Shown piece after piece: positions 15,722 through 24,563 of a stretch of DNA of 64,000 bases. The stretch is from Parablautia intestinalis (GTDB lineage Bacteria > Bacillota > Clostridia > Lachnospirales > Lachnospiraceae). Where the stretch lies: NCBI GenBank assembly GCA_003612395.1, contig RAYQ01000022.1, forward strand, positions 1 through 64,000, read 5' to 3'. How positions within the stretch are numbered: the stretch's first letter is position 1; each line of letters starts with the position of its first letter. A program made the translations under genes and the position numbers. The notes under the pieces were generated by a model. That model was not told the DNA's origin and made no database searches. It saw nothing but the letters and a program-made list of their open reading frames with translations.

Positions 15722-16888
15722 TCATTCCTTCAAAGAAACAGTCCTTACCTGCGCTCCCTCTATCCTTTCCGCCACATATTCCTGACTGCTTTTCTGCTCA
15801 TACTCCGCAAGGGTCGTCTCCCTGTAAGAGCGGAAATAATTCCCGTCACAGCAAAAATCAAGCCGGTATCCGTTTCCATCCTCTTTTAAAAAGTAGTAGG
15901 CCAGATTGCTGCCAATGACCTTTCCATCCTTTACGGTATAGTAACAGGTAATATCCATAAAGGTATCGTGGATTCCGATTTTTTCCAAAATTCTCCCGGC
16001 CAGTTTGTAATTTTCCTCCAGCTGCTTTTTGGCGCTTATTTCCTCCATCCCTTCCTTATCCAAATCAGCTGCCAGAGAGCTGTCCGCTTTTACCAGTCTG
16101 CCGTCTGCCCCGGAGATATAAAAGTAATAATAGCACTGGCTTTGTATGCTGTAATTTACACAATACTGCTGCATACCATCCGCTTTATCATCCAAATAGG
16201 CGTTCTGTTCCATTCCGTCAACAGACAGATCAAACAGCTTATCCATCCACTTCTCCGCATTTTCTATGGCCTGCTGCAGGCTGATTCCCCCTTCCTGCAG
16301 CAAAAGCGCCTGCTGCTTTTGCTGCTCCTTTTCTCTCCCCGCAAGCTCCTTTTGTATTTCCGGGTTCTGCGCCAGCGCATACTCTCTCTTATAATTAAAA
16401 TCAATCACTTCCAAAAGCTCCTCATCTGTCAGTTCACGGTCGGGAAAATAAAAACATCCTGTTTCCTCCACATAACAAAACACGTTTTCCTCCACCTGAT
16501 CTTTACTGTCCACGCGTAGAATTTCTCCTTTGGGAAAATTACCGTTTTGATATTCCTTAAATAATTCTCCCATCCTTTTTTTCTCACTTGGGGAATAGTC
16601 CCTTGAAAAACCGTCCGCTGAAATTTCCTGGCTCCCCTGCATCTGTGAAAGATGTTCCACCTCCTTTGCCGGCAGATTATCCATCCTCTCCTGTATCAAA
16701 TGCCGGATTGCCGCCTGCACCGGTACGGCGATCACGATAACTGCTGTCAGTGTAGCCGCCGCCAGTACGCCTGTTTTTTTGAAAAAATTTCTTTTCATCG
16801 GCCTGTAAAGATTTCTGATAATATCTTCCTGCATTTCATCCTGTATATGAATCTGGTCCATTGTTTCTTTTAAATCCTTCTGTTCCAT
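15722..16888 (-). CDS. Membrane-anchored anti-sigma-like protein
   Basis: 388 aa: an N-terminal cytoplasmic segment of about 35 residues, one membrane helix (41-60), and an extracellular part. Residues about 92-164 contain FPKGE, FYFPDRELTDEELLEVIDF, a domain shared with the protein at 41415-42884. The rest includes a coiled Gln/Lys-rich stretch and two PepSY-like segments (SLQQAIENAEKW; LEENYKLAGRILEKI). It follows the ECF sigma gene by 3 bp. This topology and linkage match membrane anti-sigma factors such as RsiV-like proteins, so it probably holds the sigma factor until an envelope signal arrives. No catalytic motif is seen. Confidence 0.65.
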   Translation of the reverse strand: MEQKDLKETMDQIHIQDEMQEDIIRNLYRPMKRNFFKKTGVLAAATLTAVIVIAVPVQAAIRHLIQERMDNLPAKEVEHLSQMQGSQEISADGFSRDYSPSEKKRMGELFKEYQNGNFPKGEILRVDSKDQVEENVFCYVEETGCFYFPDRELTDEELLEVIDFNYKREYALAQNPEIQKELAGREKEQQKQQALLLQEGGISLQQAIENAEKWMDKLFDLSVDGMEQNAYLDDKADGMQQYCVNYSIQSQCYYYFYISGADGRLVKADSSLAADLDKEGMEEISAKKQLEENYKLAGRILEKIGIHDTFMDITCYYTVKDGKVIGSNLAYYFLKEDGNGYRLDFCCDGNYFRSYRETTLAEYEQKSSQEYVAERIEGAQVRTVSLKE

Positions 16889-16891
16889 TCC

Positions 16892-17347
16892 TCATCCCTC
16901 CTTATATAAAATCCGCAGCTGTTCCCTGCCCCTTTGCAGTCTCTTTTTTACCGCATATTGTGTAATGCCCAGAATATCTGCAATTTCTTTCACCTGATAC
17001 CCTTCCACATAATGCAGGTAAATAACTGTTCTGTACTTTAACGGCAGTTCCAACAGCTCTGTCAGTGTCTTTCTGTACCCAGGCGCCACGAGGTAAGCCG
17101 ACAGCTTTTCTATGGAAACCCCGGGATGGCGCGTTCGCAACCGCAGAGTATCCCTGCAAATATTGGCAGATACGCGAATCAGCCATGCCTTCGTATGTTC
17201 TTCACTTTCAAAACAGGGCCTTTTTTCTATAAGCCTGCAGAAAGTCTCCTGAATGGCATCCTGCACATCCTGTTCATTACAAAGTATCACAATACAAATC
17301 TTATAAAGCATGTTGCTGTACTTTCTTACAATTTCTTCTACCTCCAT
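16892..17347 (-). CDS. ECF-type RNA polymerase sigma factor
   Basis: 151 aa, the usual ECF length. Region 2 is YSNMLYKICIVILCNEQDVQ, then DAIQETFCRL; region 4 is LPLKYRTVIYLHYVEGYQVK, then EIADILGITQYAVKKRLQRG. It directs polymerase to stress or envelope genes and is encoded just upstream of its probable anti-sigma partner. GGAGGACAATGG precedes ATG 17347 (AAAGGAGGACA). A homologous pair lies at 41415-43353. Confidence 0.9.
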   Translation of the reverse strand: MEVEEIVRKYSNMLYKICIVILCNEQDVQDAIQETFCRLIEKRPCFESEEHTKAWLIRVSANICRDTLRLRTRHPGVSIEKLSAYLVAPGYRKTLTELLELPLKYRTVIYLHYVEGYQVKEIADILGITQYAVKKRLQRGREQLRILYKEG

Positions 17348-17552
17348 TGTCCTCCTTTCCGGAGCAGCCGGCTCTTTGCATCCCCAGGCACCCGGATTTT
17401 GCTCCTTTATACCCTGTCAAAGAGTAATTTGGAAATTTAGCTTGCAAGCTTTATATCAAATACGCAAAAAGCAGGTAAAAGGTGACATTCCCATTTCATC
17501 TTTTTGAAAAAGCAACGGCTTCCAGACTTTTACAGTATCCTTATGTTTATTT

Positions 17553-17593
17553 AAGGCCGGCAAGCTTATGCAAAAGCACAGCTTTCCGGCCTT
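17553..17593 (-). terminator. Likely terminator of the class II aldolase gene
   Basis: AAGGCCGGCAAGCT pairs with AGCTTTCCGGCCTT. On the minus strand it follows the aldolase gene by about 110 nt and is trailed by AAATAAAC. The rest of 17348-17700 shows no gene. The promoter of the ECF operon should lie between 17348 and 17550 but is not clear. Confidence 0.5.
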
Positions 17594-17700
17594 TCCTGTA
17601 ACTATGGCTGACAGCTCAATGTCATGAAATTTAGCGTCTAAGCCATCCATTCACTTCATGATATTGCTGGCAGCTCCCTCTTTATTGTTTACGGCTTATT

Positions 17701-18438
17701 TTATATCTCATCTTTTGAGAAGCAGTTGCTGCAGTTATGGCAGTATTCCCTTCCTTTTTCCCTGCAAAACTTTGCCTGATCCCGGCCGGATAATCCCATT
17801 TTCTTCCTGACCTCATATAGTTTCTCCACATTTTCCGGGTTGATGCACTTCGTATTGCCAAGCTGACTTGTTCTGTAAAGCAATTCCGCATAAAATTCAA
17901 GGGATTCCATCTTCATATATGCGGTCATCAGATCCCCTGCCCAGGTAAGAGCCCCGTGGCTCTCTAAAAGCACCCCGTTAAAATCCTCCAAAAAAGGCTC
18001 TATTGAATCCGGAATTTCCATGGTGGAAGGAGTTCCATAAGGCGCAACAGGCACGCATCCAAGGGTAAGAACCGCCTCCGACATAATCGGCTTAGACAGA
18101 GGAACACCTGCAATTGCAAAGCTGGTGGCAAAAACGGGATGGGCATGGACAACGGCTCCCACATCAGGTCTTTTTTCATAAACTCGCATATGCATTTTCA
18201 TTTCTGAAGAGGGCTTAAATCCTTCATTCGCCTCAAGGACATTTCCCTTTGCATCTACTTTGCAGATATAGGCAGGTGTCATAAAGCCCTTTGATACTCC
18301 TGTAGGCGTACACAGAAATTCACTGTCATTTAACTTAACGGAAATATTCCCGTCATTTGCCGCAACCATTTTGCGGTTATATATTCTTCTGCCGATATCG
18401 CAGATCTGCTCCCTGATTTCGTATTCGCTCTGTGTCAT
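17701..18438 (-). CDS. Class II aldolase/adducin family protein (FucA/AraD-like)
   Basis: 245 aa. It carries the family zinc and substrate motifs: AANDGNISVKL, VVHAHPVFATSFAIAG (HxH), and LLESHGALTWAG (third His). The acidic catalytic residue expected in the SEAVLTLG region is present. Enzymes of this fold cleave L-fuculose-, L-rhamnulose- or ribulose-phosphates to DHAP and an aldehyde, or epimerise pentose phosphates. A C-terminal extension with a cysteine cluster (CREKGREYCHNCSNC) is unusual and could bind metal. AAAGGAATCAGGG precedes ATG 18438. The gene has no catabolic partners next to it. Confidence 0.85.
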   Translation of the reverse strand: MTQSEYEIREQICDIGRRIYNRKMVAANDGNISVKLNDSEFLCTPTGVSKGFMTPAYICKVDAKGNVLEANEGFKPSSEMKMHMRVYEKRPDVGAVVHAHPVFATSFAIAGVPLSKPIMSEAVLTLGCVPVAPYGTPSTMEIPDSIEPFLEDFNGVLLESHGALTWAGDLMTAYMKMESLEFYAELLYRTSQLGNTKCINPENVEKLYEVRKKMGLSGRDQAKFCREKGREYCHNCSNCFSKDEI

Positions 18439-18593
18439 TTTAATAACCCTGATTCCTTTCTAAACCTGCCTCTGTATGCAGGCCTTTGCAAAGTTCCTTG
18501 TTCCTTTTGGCGTACTCTTTTTTGCTGCCCTGCATGATAGAAAATCCGTTCTTTTATCGTAATCAGTGTACCATAATCAGAAAACAGAGTCTA

Positions 18594-18780
18594 TTACAAA
18601 TATAGTAAAATATCCTTATGGAATGGTTTTGTCACATAATCGTCAGCGTCCGGCTCGCAGCCTCTTAGCATATCGCTTTCCATATCGTTTGCAGTCAGAA
18701 AGATTACACCAATATCGGGGCGGCATTGTTTGGCCTCCCTGCAGGTTCACATCCGGCACAGTCAGGTCATAGTCCCGCTT
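18594..18780 (-). pseudogene. Response-regulator receiver-domain remnant
   Basis: Two frames of the minus strand encode parts of a receiver domain. One gives KRDYDLTVPDVNLQGG (the phospho-acceptor Asp region). After a frameshift, the other gives RPDIGVIFLTANDMESDMLR, then DADDYVTKPFHKDILLYL, with the conserved T and K. There is no start and no DNA-binding domain. It is a decayed OmpR-type regulator fragment. Confidence 0.75.
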
Positions 18781-18781
18781 C

Positions 18782-18904
18782 TTACTCAATCTTTTTTGAG
18801 TTAAGCATACCGTTTATTGCCTGAATAATCTGTGCTACTCCCAATCCAACAGCACCACCTGCTAAAATAATCATATAGCATTCATCAACACTCCTTTCTT
18901 TCAT
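18782..18904 (-). CDS. Possible small hydrophobic peptide, 40 aa
   Basis: An uninterrupted ATG-TAA frame: charged start MKERSVDECY, a Gly/Ala-rich hydrophobic stretch MIILAGGAVGLGVAQIIQAI, and a basic tail NGMLNSKKIE. It could form one membrane helix, like holin-like, toxin or bacteriocin-type peptides, but no family is recognised. The ribosome site is poor before the first ATG; an inner ATG at codon 11 has AAAGGAG 16 nt away. It sits in a stretch of gene remnants, so it may be chance or a survivor. Confidence 0.35.
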   Translation of the reverse strand: MKERSVDECYMIILAGGAVGLGVAQIIQAINGMLNSKKIE

Positions 18905-19029
18905 GGTGTAATTTTAGCAATATTATCAGTTGCATAGCCACCATTTAGATATGGAAATATGTCAACTGGCAGTTGCAATGCTGTTTTATTATTACAAATA
19001 TCTATTAAACCTAAACAGTCAGGAGGTCA

Positions 19030-19500
19030 TACAATAAATACCTTACCCAAAGAAGACATAAGTAAAACTTACCTTGCGCATTCAATGGTAATCCACAATT
19101 TTATCATTAAAGCAGGCGGCCAAATCAAAGACAGCCTTTGCCGTGTATTTGACGGTAGTGTTCAATACCAGTAGCGTGAAAACGATAATAAAGTAGTCAT
19201 GCCCGATGTCTCTATCATCTGTAATATGCTTGACAGGAAAAATGTGTCATTTACAGGTATTCCCCGTTTTTCATGGAAGTCTTATCCGATTCTACAGAAG
19301 AATACGACCGGAATGAAAAAATGCAGATATACTGTAGAGCAGGCGTTTCTGAATACCGGATCGTTGACTGGCGCAAAAACAGGTTGAATTTTATATGTTT
19401 GACTTGAAAGATGATGATATAGCTTACCCTTATCTGTATAAGACCGTCACGGAACAAAATAAGGATGATTTACAACTTGATGTCAGATTACTTTTTTGAT
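19030..19500 (+). pseudogene. Uma2-family endonuclease remnant
   Basis: Plus-strand frames encode pieces of a Uma2 (PF05685) PD-(D/E)XK protein. These are NTLPKEDISKTY near the start, KVVMPDVSIICNMLDRKN (usual form VVxPDISVICD), and after a frameshift FMEVLSDSTEEYDRNEKMQI and YCRAGVSEYRIVDWRKN. Several stops and frameshifts follow. The gene is dead. Uma2 proteins are widespread nucleases of uncertain role, often in mobile contexts. Confidence 0.75.
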
Positions 19501-19511
19501 TACTTCCGAAA

Positions 19512-19546
19512 TACAAAAAGCCCAAAACTCTTGATTTTCAAGGCTT
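19512..19546 (-). terminator. Terminator of the tRNA-Val/tRNA-Met transcript
   Basis: On the minus strand a stem AAGCC...GGCTT with an inner CTTGA/TCAAG is followed by TTTTTGTATTT. It lies about 15 nt after the tRNA-Met 3' end. Confidence 0.6.
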
Positions 19547-19562
19547 CTGGACTTCTCTAAAA

Positions 19563-19636
19563 TAGCGAGAGGGGGATTTGAACCCTCGACACTACGGGTA
19601 TGAACCGTATGCTCTAGCCAACTGAGCTATCTCGCC
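19563..19636 (-). tRNA. tRNA-Met (CAT)
   Basis: A 74-nt cloverleaf on the minus strand. The acceptor GGCGAGA pairs with TCTCGCT, the D arm is AGCTCAGTTGGCTAGAGC, and the anticodon stem TACGG/CCGTA encloses TTCATAC with anticodon CAT. The T arm contains GGTTCAAATCC. CCA is not encoded. The acceptor begins with a G-T pair rather than an initiator-type mismatch, so it is probably an elongator. Confidence 0.93.
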
Positions 19637-19672
19637 ATAAATCATAAATAAAAACTCCGGTTTCCCGAAGAA

Positions 19673-19745
19673 TGGGACCTATAGGGCTCGAACCTATGAC
19701 CCTCTGCTTGTAAGGCAGATGCTCTCCCAGCTGAGCTAAGATCCC
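19673..19745 (-). tRNA. tRNA-Val (TAC)
   Basis: A 73-nt cloverleaf on the minus strand. The acceptor GGGATCT pairs with AGGTCCC. The anticodon stem TCTGC/GCAGA encloses CTTACAA, anticodon TAC. The T loop is GGTTCGAGCCC. It lies upstream of tRNA-Met, and both probably come from the promoter at 19784-19813. Confidence 0.93.
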
Positions 19746-19783
19746 ATTATTCTGGTCAGCACTGTTCCCTGACCTGCTGTGTT

Positions 19784-19813
19784 AGTATACTATTTTTTGA
19801 GCGTACTTGTCAA
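19784..19813 (-). promoter_or_regulatory. Promoter of the tRNA-Val/tRNA-Met operon
   Basis: Minus strand: TTGACA (19808-19813), 18-bp spacer, TATACT (19784-19789). Confidence 0.8.
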
Positions 19814-19861
19814 TACTTTTTTTAAAAAATTTTGTCAATATATAACTGTTTAGCCCGCAGA

Positions 19862-19900
19862 TAAAGGCGCCCGTCCGGCAGTAACCGGCAGGCGCCTTAA
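19862..19900 (-). terminator. Terminator of the mannosidase operon
   Basis: AAGGCGCC (19864-19871) pairs with GGCGCCTT (19891-19898), with an inner TCCGGCAGTAACCGGCA that can add further pairing. On the minus strand TTTAT follows. It is about 40 nt past the GH38 stop. Confidence 0.7.
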
Positions 19901-19940
19901 AATACCTCGCTATTACCAAAAAAGTCATTCCTTCACAATA

Positions 19941-22900
19941 TCAGTCCGCCAGTTTCACCCGGAGTGTCTTAATCTCAAAGGTTCTGAAAGGTAATTTTAC
20001 CTCTCCATCCGTGATATCCACTTCCTCCAGAATGTTTTCCAGCATATCGCACAGATAAGCCTTCTGTGTCTGAAAGCCAAGCCTGATCTTCGCATCCACT
20101 GCAGCTTTTTTCGCCTCATACAGACGCAAAATCACATCGCCGCTTCCGTCCTCGGCAGGTTTCATGGTATCTAAAATGACATTCTCACGATCAATATTTA
20201 CTGCGCTGAAAGGTTCCACAGCTCCTGTACTTACCGGAGGCTTCACATTAAGCTCATAGCCCTGACGAACCACATCGCAGCCAGCAAAGCTTCCCTCCCA
20301 TGCCGTAAAAGCATAGGTAAATGTATGCACACCATTGTCTGCGCGCATCTGAGGGGTTGCCGCTGCCCGAAGCAGGGTCAGTTCCAGCGCATTGCCGTTC
20401 ATGCTGATACCATATTTACAGTCATTGAGCACTGCCGCCCCATGAGCCCCGTCACAAAGAGCGCTGTAGCGGTGATTGCATACCTCGAAGCGATCCTTAT
20501 CATACAGTTTTGAACGATGGGCAGGACGTTCCACATAACCGAACTGCATTTCGTTAATACCATTTTCTGTATATACATTTACAGGAAAAGCACTCTTTAA
20601 AAGACGGTGCAGCTCTTTCCAGTCAATTTCCGTCTCAAACACAATGCGTCTGCTCTCTGCTGCCAGACGGATATACTGCTTAAAGGAAGATTCCCCGATT
20701 TTACCGCTTACCTTCAGTACGCTCTCCAATCCTTCGGAGACAATTTCCACTTTTGCACCTTGAAGTCCTTCCACTTCCTGCTCAATATAATTAGAGTCAA
20801 TATCCCATGCATCAAACAGACGGGGAACATCCTTATACATATGGAGACGGTTTAAAGGCTCTGCAGCAAATTCTCTTCCGGATTCCTTCAGTACAAAGGA
20901 AACTACCTCGCCTTTGGCGTTAACCTTAGCTGTCACTTTACTGTTTTCCAGCACAAAATCTTCTCCGTCCACTTTCACGGATGCTCCTTTGATATCCTCA
21001 CATGAGTCTTTTCCCTTACCGGGAACTACTGAAACAGCGCCGCAGGAAGGAATAGAAACCAGAGCTTTCACGCGGTTTTCAGCCCACTGTACCGGAATTT
21101 CCTCTCCTGCTAATGTCTTCGCGCCCTCCTTAAAGCTCTCCGGCAGTTCAACAAGAGCCTTACGGTCAAAACTAAGAGAATTCCAAACTGTCACTGCCTC
21201 CGGCCTTGCACTGTCAGATAACTTTTCAAAGGCTTTTACCTGTAACTTAGCAGCGCCTGCCAGAATCTTACCGTGATCCTCTGCCGCTTTCTCATAAACC
21301 CGTCCGATACTGGAACCGGGAAGAATATCATGGAACTGATTTAATAAAAGCTCCTTCCACAAAGCGTCCGCCTCGGATAATTCATACCGGAGGCCACGAC
21401 TAAGAGCCAGGCTGCTCCACATTTCAAGCTCTCTCATAGCCAGCTCGCAGCGGCGGTTATTCTTTTTCACCAGAGCCTGGGAAGTATAGGTACCTCTGTG
21501 TGCACTGAAATACAGCTCTCCCACATAAGTATTTACAGGACCACCCTGCTTTTCCATATCCTCAAAGAATTCCACAGGGCCTGCCATCTTCATTTTCACG
21601 CTGCCCTCTAAGTCTTCCTGACGTTTTGCATATTCCACATAATCTCTTGCAGGGCCGCCGCCGCCATCGCCATAGCCGTAAGGTAACAAAAATGCGTCAA
21701 GATCCTGCAGCTGTGTCCGTTCCTTCCAGACGCGGTTTGCCTCTGTGGGATCGGTACGGTACGTATAGCTGGTAGGAAGGAAGGAAACCACCTGGGATCC
21801 GTCCATTCCCTGCCAGGTAAAGTAATGATAAGGGAACTGATCGCCTTCATTATATGACCAGAAGATCTTTTGGGTAACCAGATAATCCACACCGCATCCC
21901 TTTAAAATCTGCGGCAGCGCTGCGGTGTACCCAAAGGTATCCGGAAGCCAGAGCACCCGGCTCTCTACGCCCAGGACATCCTTATAATATCTCTTTCCAT
22001 GTACAAGCTGGCGAATCAGCGCTTCACCGCTTGCCATATTGGTGTCCGGTTCCACCCACATAGCGCCGTCTGCAATCCACTGGCCGCCTTTAATCGCTTC
22101 CCTGATTCTTTCAAAAAGCTCTGGATAATATTTTCTGCACATCTCATAGGAGGCAGGCTGACTCTGGATAAATTTATACTCAGGGTATTCCTCAATTAAC
22201 CGCAGCTGCGCTGCAAAGGTTCTCTCTGTCTTGCGATAGGTCTCTTCCATAGGCCACAGCCATGCAAGATCCAGGTGCGCGTTGCCGATTGCATAAAATA
22301 CAGGAGCCGTGGAACCATTTTTTGCCTCCATTACAGGGCGCAGTTCCTCCCGTGCTTTCAGGTATGAAGCAATTCTCCCTTCTTTCGGCTGCTCAAAGTC
22401 AACTGTCAGTGTAAACTGCTCCAATGCCCTGGCAATTTTTGCTGCCCTGAGAGACTTTTCATCCATAGTACCCAAAAGACGCCTTAAGGTATCTACATCC
22501 ATGTACAACTGATAAGCGGCCTCATTCCAAATTCCATAGGTGGATTTTCCAAGCGTTCTTCTCTCACCTTCCTTAGCCGGATCGGTGTATGCTCCCGGCA
22601 GAACCGGCCCTGTGGCACACCCGCCTGAAGCTGCATCCGGGAAGTAATGTCCTGCATAGGTTTCCATCACCACCTCAAAGGATTCCCCGCCCTGCGCGCA
22701 GGTGGCAAGTACATTGTCCTCGATAAAATGATGAGGCTCGAACACCCATTCCGCACGGTAAGTACCAAAGGACTTTCCGTTTACGAACAAAGTGGATTCC
22801 CCGCCAGGCTGTAAATCCATCACAATACGCTGTCCCTTTGCCTCCTTTGGCAGACACACGGTACTTTTAAACCAGCAGTATTCCCAGATATTTCCCCATG

Positions 22901-23075
22901 TAAAACCAGGGCTTACCGGCTCAAAAGCTTTGGTCCTGGCTTCTTCCAGGGTAAGATAGTCCATGGTCCGAAATGCTTCCCAGGAGATTTCTCCTAAGGG
23001 TTCATAAAAGTCGTCCTTCAGGGTGCGCAGCCAGTGTTCCAGCCGCCCCTGCCATTCTGAATGCATTAATTTCAT
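19941..23075 (-). CDS. Alpha-mannosidase, glycoside hydrolase family 38
   Basis: 1044 aa from ATG 23075, chosen for AAGGAGGCAAAG before it. The GH38 catalytic domain shows the zinc motif GNAHLDLAWLWP (H267, D269) and RVLWLPDTFGYTAALPQI, in which D379 is the expected nucleophile. The N-terminal about 250 residues form a beta-rich domain, and the C-terminal half is the usual beta-sandwich region. There is no signal peptide, so it acts in the cytoplasm on imported alpha-mannosides. It follows the GH125 gene by 95 bp and the GntR regulator, forming a mannoside-degradation operon typical of N-glycan use. Confidence 0.95.
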   Translation of the reverse strand: MKLMHSEWQGRLEHWLRTLKDDFYEPLGEISWEAFRTMDYLTLEEARTKAFEPVSPGFTWGNIWEYCWFKSTVCLPKEAKGQRIVMDLQPGGESTLFVNGKSFGTYRAEWVFEPHHFIEDNVLATCAQGGESFEVVMETYAGHYFPDAASGGCATGPVLPGAYTDPAKEGERRTLGKSTYGIWNEAAYQLYMDVDTLRRLLGTMDEKSLRAAKIARALEQFTLTVDFEQPKEGRIASYLKAREELRPVMEAKNGSTAPVFYAIGNAHLDLAWLWPMEETYRKTERTFAAQLRLIEEYPEYKFIQSQPASYEMCRKYYPELFERIREAIKGGQWIADGAMWVEPDTNMASGEALIRQLVHGKRYYKDVLGVESRVLWLPDTFGYTAALPQILKGCGVDYLVTQKIFWSYNEGDQFPYHYFTWQGMDGSQVVSFLPTSYTYRTDPTEANRVWKERTQLQDLDAFLLPYGYGDGGGGPARDYVEYAKRQEDLEGSVKMKMAGPVEFFEDMEKQGGPVNTYVGELYFSAHRGTYTSQALVKKNNRRCELAMRELEMWSSLALSRGLRYELSEADALWKELLLNQFHDILPGSSIGRVYEKAAEDHGKILAGAAKLQVKAFEKLSDSARPEAVTVWNSLSFDRKALVELPESFKEGAKTLAGEEIPVQWAENRVKALVSIPSCGAVSVVPGKGKDSCEDIKGASVKVDGEDFVLENSKVTAKVNAKGEVVSFVLKESGREFAAEPLNRLHMYKDVPRLFDAWDIDSNYIEQEVEGLQGAKVEIVSEGLESVLKVSGKIGESSFKQYIRLAAESRRIVFETEIDWKELHRLLKSAFPVNVYTENGINEMQFGYVERPAHRSKLYDKDRFEVCNHRYSALCDGAHGAAVLNDCKYGISMNGNALELTLLRAAATPQMRADNGVHTFTYAFTAWEGSFAGCDVVRQGYELNVKPPVSTGAVEPFSAVNIDRENVILDTMKPAEDGSGDVILRLYEAKKAAVDAKIRLGFQTQKAYLCDMLENILEEVDITDGEVKLPFRTFEIKTLRVKLAD

Positions 23076-23170
23076 CTTTGCCTCCTTTTTTAATATAAGG
23101 ATGTCTGGCAAGGCCCGGCATCCATTGTTTTTTAGCTGCGTCCTTAGACGCCATAGAAAATCTTCCTCTT

Positions 23171-24451
23171 TTAAGATGTAAAAAATTCCTCCGTCATCAG
23201 CTGATCAAGCAGCTCCGCAAAAAGGGTGTTGGCCCATGCAAACCATGATCTTGTATATTCTTCCGGTTTTGAAGGTTCAAAGGACTCGTGCATGTAATTG
23301 GTTCCTGCATGTGTCCTTGCAAGCATATCAAGGCATGAGAGAATTTCTTCCCGGCTGCCTGAGGTCAGCGCCTGCATCACAATGCCAATATGCCACACAT
23401 AGCCTTCCGGCGTGTGGGGGCTTCCCATCCCCTTAGCAAGGCTTCCTTCATAGAAATAGGGATTGTCCAAAGATAATATAAATCTGCGGGTGTTCTGGTA
23501 AAGCGGATCTTCCCGGTCGCAGTATCCTAAATAAGGCATTGCCAGAAGGCTGGGTGAATTTGCATCATCCATCAGCTTATAATTACCGAATCCGTCTGTC
23601 TCATAAGCATAGATTTTTCCGTATTTGGGATGCTCTACAACCGCATACTCCATGATACCATCCTGAATTTCTTCTCCCAGCTTTTTACATTTATCCGCAA
23701 GTTCTTCATCCTTATAGCATTCCCGGCAAACTTCCGCGGCATATTCCATGGCCTTAACCGCCATCATGTTAGCCGGAACCAGATAGCCAAAGGTACAGCT
23801 GTCATCGGAAGGCCGGAATCCCGACCAGGTCATGCCTGTGACATTCACCGGACGGCCTTTTCCCCTGCAGGACAGTGTGTCTGTTTTAACACAGTCATAG
23901 CGCTGAAAGCTGTAATCCGACCGGCTGTGATCCTGCTCCACGGTGAAGGTTTCCACAACAGCCCTTAACATCTTGTGGTAGGTTTCGGTAAAAATACTGT
24001 CAATTCCTGTGGTTTTCCAGTAAAGATACCCCAGATAAACCGGTGCGCATAAAGAATCTACCTCGTACTTCCGCTCCCACACATGATCGTTTAAAAGCGT
24101 ATCGTCCTTTGCCCCTGCTCCATTGGCGCTCTCGTTAAATGCATTGGCATAAGGGTCGATGCAGACAAGATATGCCTGCTTTTCGATAATACCCTCTAAA
24201 ATCTTTTGCAGCTCCGCATCTTCTTTTGCATATTTCACATAAGGTCTCACCTGTGCCGCAGAATCCCGCAGCCACATAGCCGGAATATCCCCCGTGATAA
24301 CAAAGTATGTGCCGTCTGCAAGCTCCTTTACCGTTGTCTCCATGGTATTCAAAAAGCACTGGGCTGCAAGCGGTGCCAACCCATGATAATGAACCTTGTA
24401 ATAGTCTTCCAGAGCCTGCGCTCTTTTTACCAATATTTCAGGCATTTTCAT
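23171..24451 (-). CDS. Exo-alpha-1,6-mannosidase, glycoside hydrolase family 125
   Basis: 426 aa. It is recognised as GH125 (metal-independent alpha-mannosidase) from TYFVITGDIPAMWLRDSAAQ, VRPYVKYAKED, DPYANAFNESANGAG and the C-terminal MHESFEPSKPEEYTRSWFAW. The family releases alpha-1,6-linked mannose, complementing GH38. The frame runs 16 codons further into repeat B1; the start chosen is ATG 24451, about 11 nt after GGAAAGGAG. No signal peptide is seen, so it is cytoplasmic like its partner. Confidence 0.93.
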   Translation of the reverse strand: MKMPEILVKRAQALEDYYKVHYHGLAPLAAQCFLNTMETTVKELADGTYFVITGDIPAMWLRDSAAQVRPYVKYAKEDAELQKILEGIIEKQAYLVCIDPYANAFNESANGAGAKDDTLLNDHVWERKYEVDSLCAPVYLGYLYWKTTGIDSIFTETYHKMLRAVVETFTVEQDHSRSDYSFQRYDCVKTDTLSCRGKGRPVNVTGMTWSGFRPSDDSCTFGYLVPANMMAVKAMEYAAEVCRECYKDEELADKCKKLGEEIQDGIMEYAVVEHPKYGKIYAYETDGFGNYKLMDDANSPSLLAMPYLGYCDREDPLYQNTRRFILSLDNPYFYEGSLAKGMGSPHTPEGYVWHIGIVMQALTSGSREEILSCLDMLARTHAGTNYMHESFEPSKPEEYTRSWFAWANTLFAELLDQLMTEEFFTS

Positions 24452-24458
24452 ATTAATC

Positions 24459-24545
24459 CATGCTCCTTTCCAAGCCTGCAAATTTGTGCCATTAAGCACA
24501 AATTTGTGGTTGATAAAATCAGCCGACAGACTGATTTTTCAATCT
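24459..24545 (-). repeat. Intergenic repeat family B, copy 1
   Basis: Minus-strand order: AGATTGAAAAATCAG...CTGATTTT hairpin, ATCAACCACAAATTTGTGC, TTAATGGCACAAATTTGCAGG (second hairpin), then GGAAAGGAGCATG, which supplies the ribosome site of the GH125 gene. It fills nearly the whole gap between the GntR and GH125 genes. Confidence 0.8.
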
Positions 24546-24563
24546 GACTCCCATCTGCCCGCT

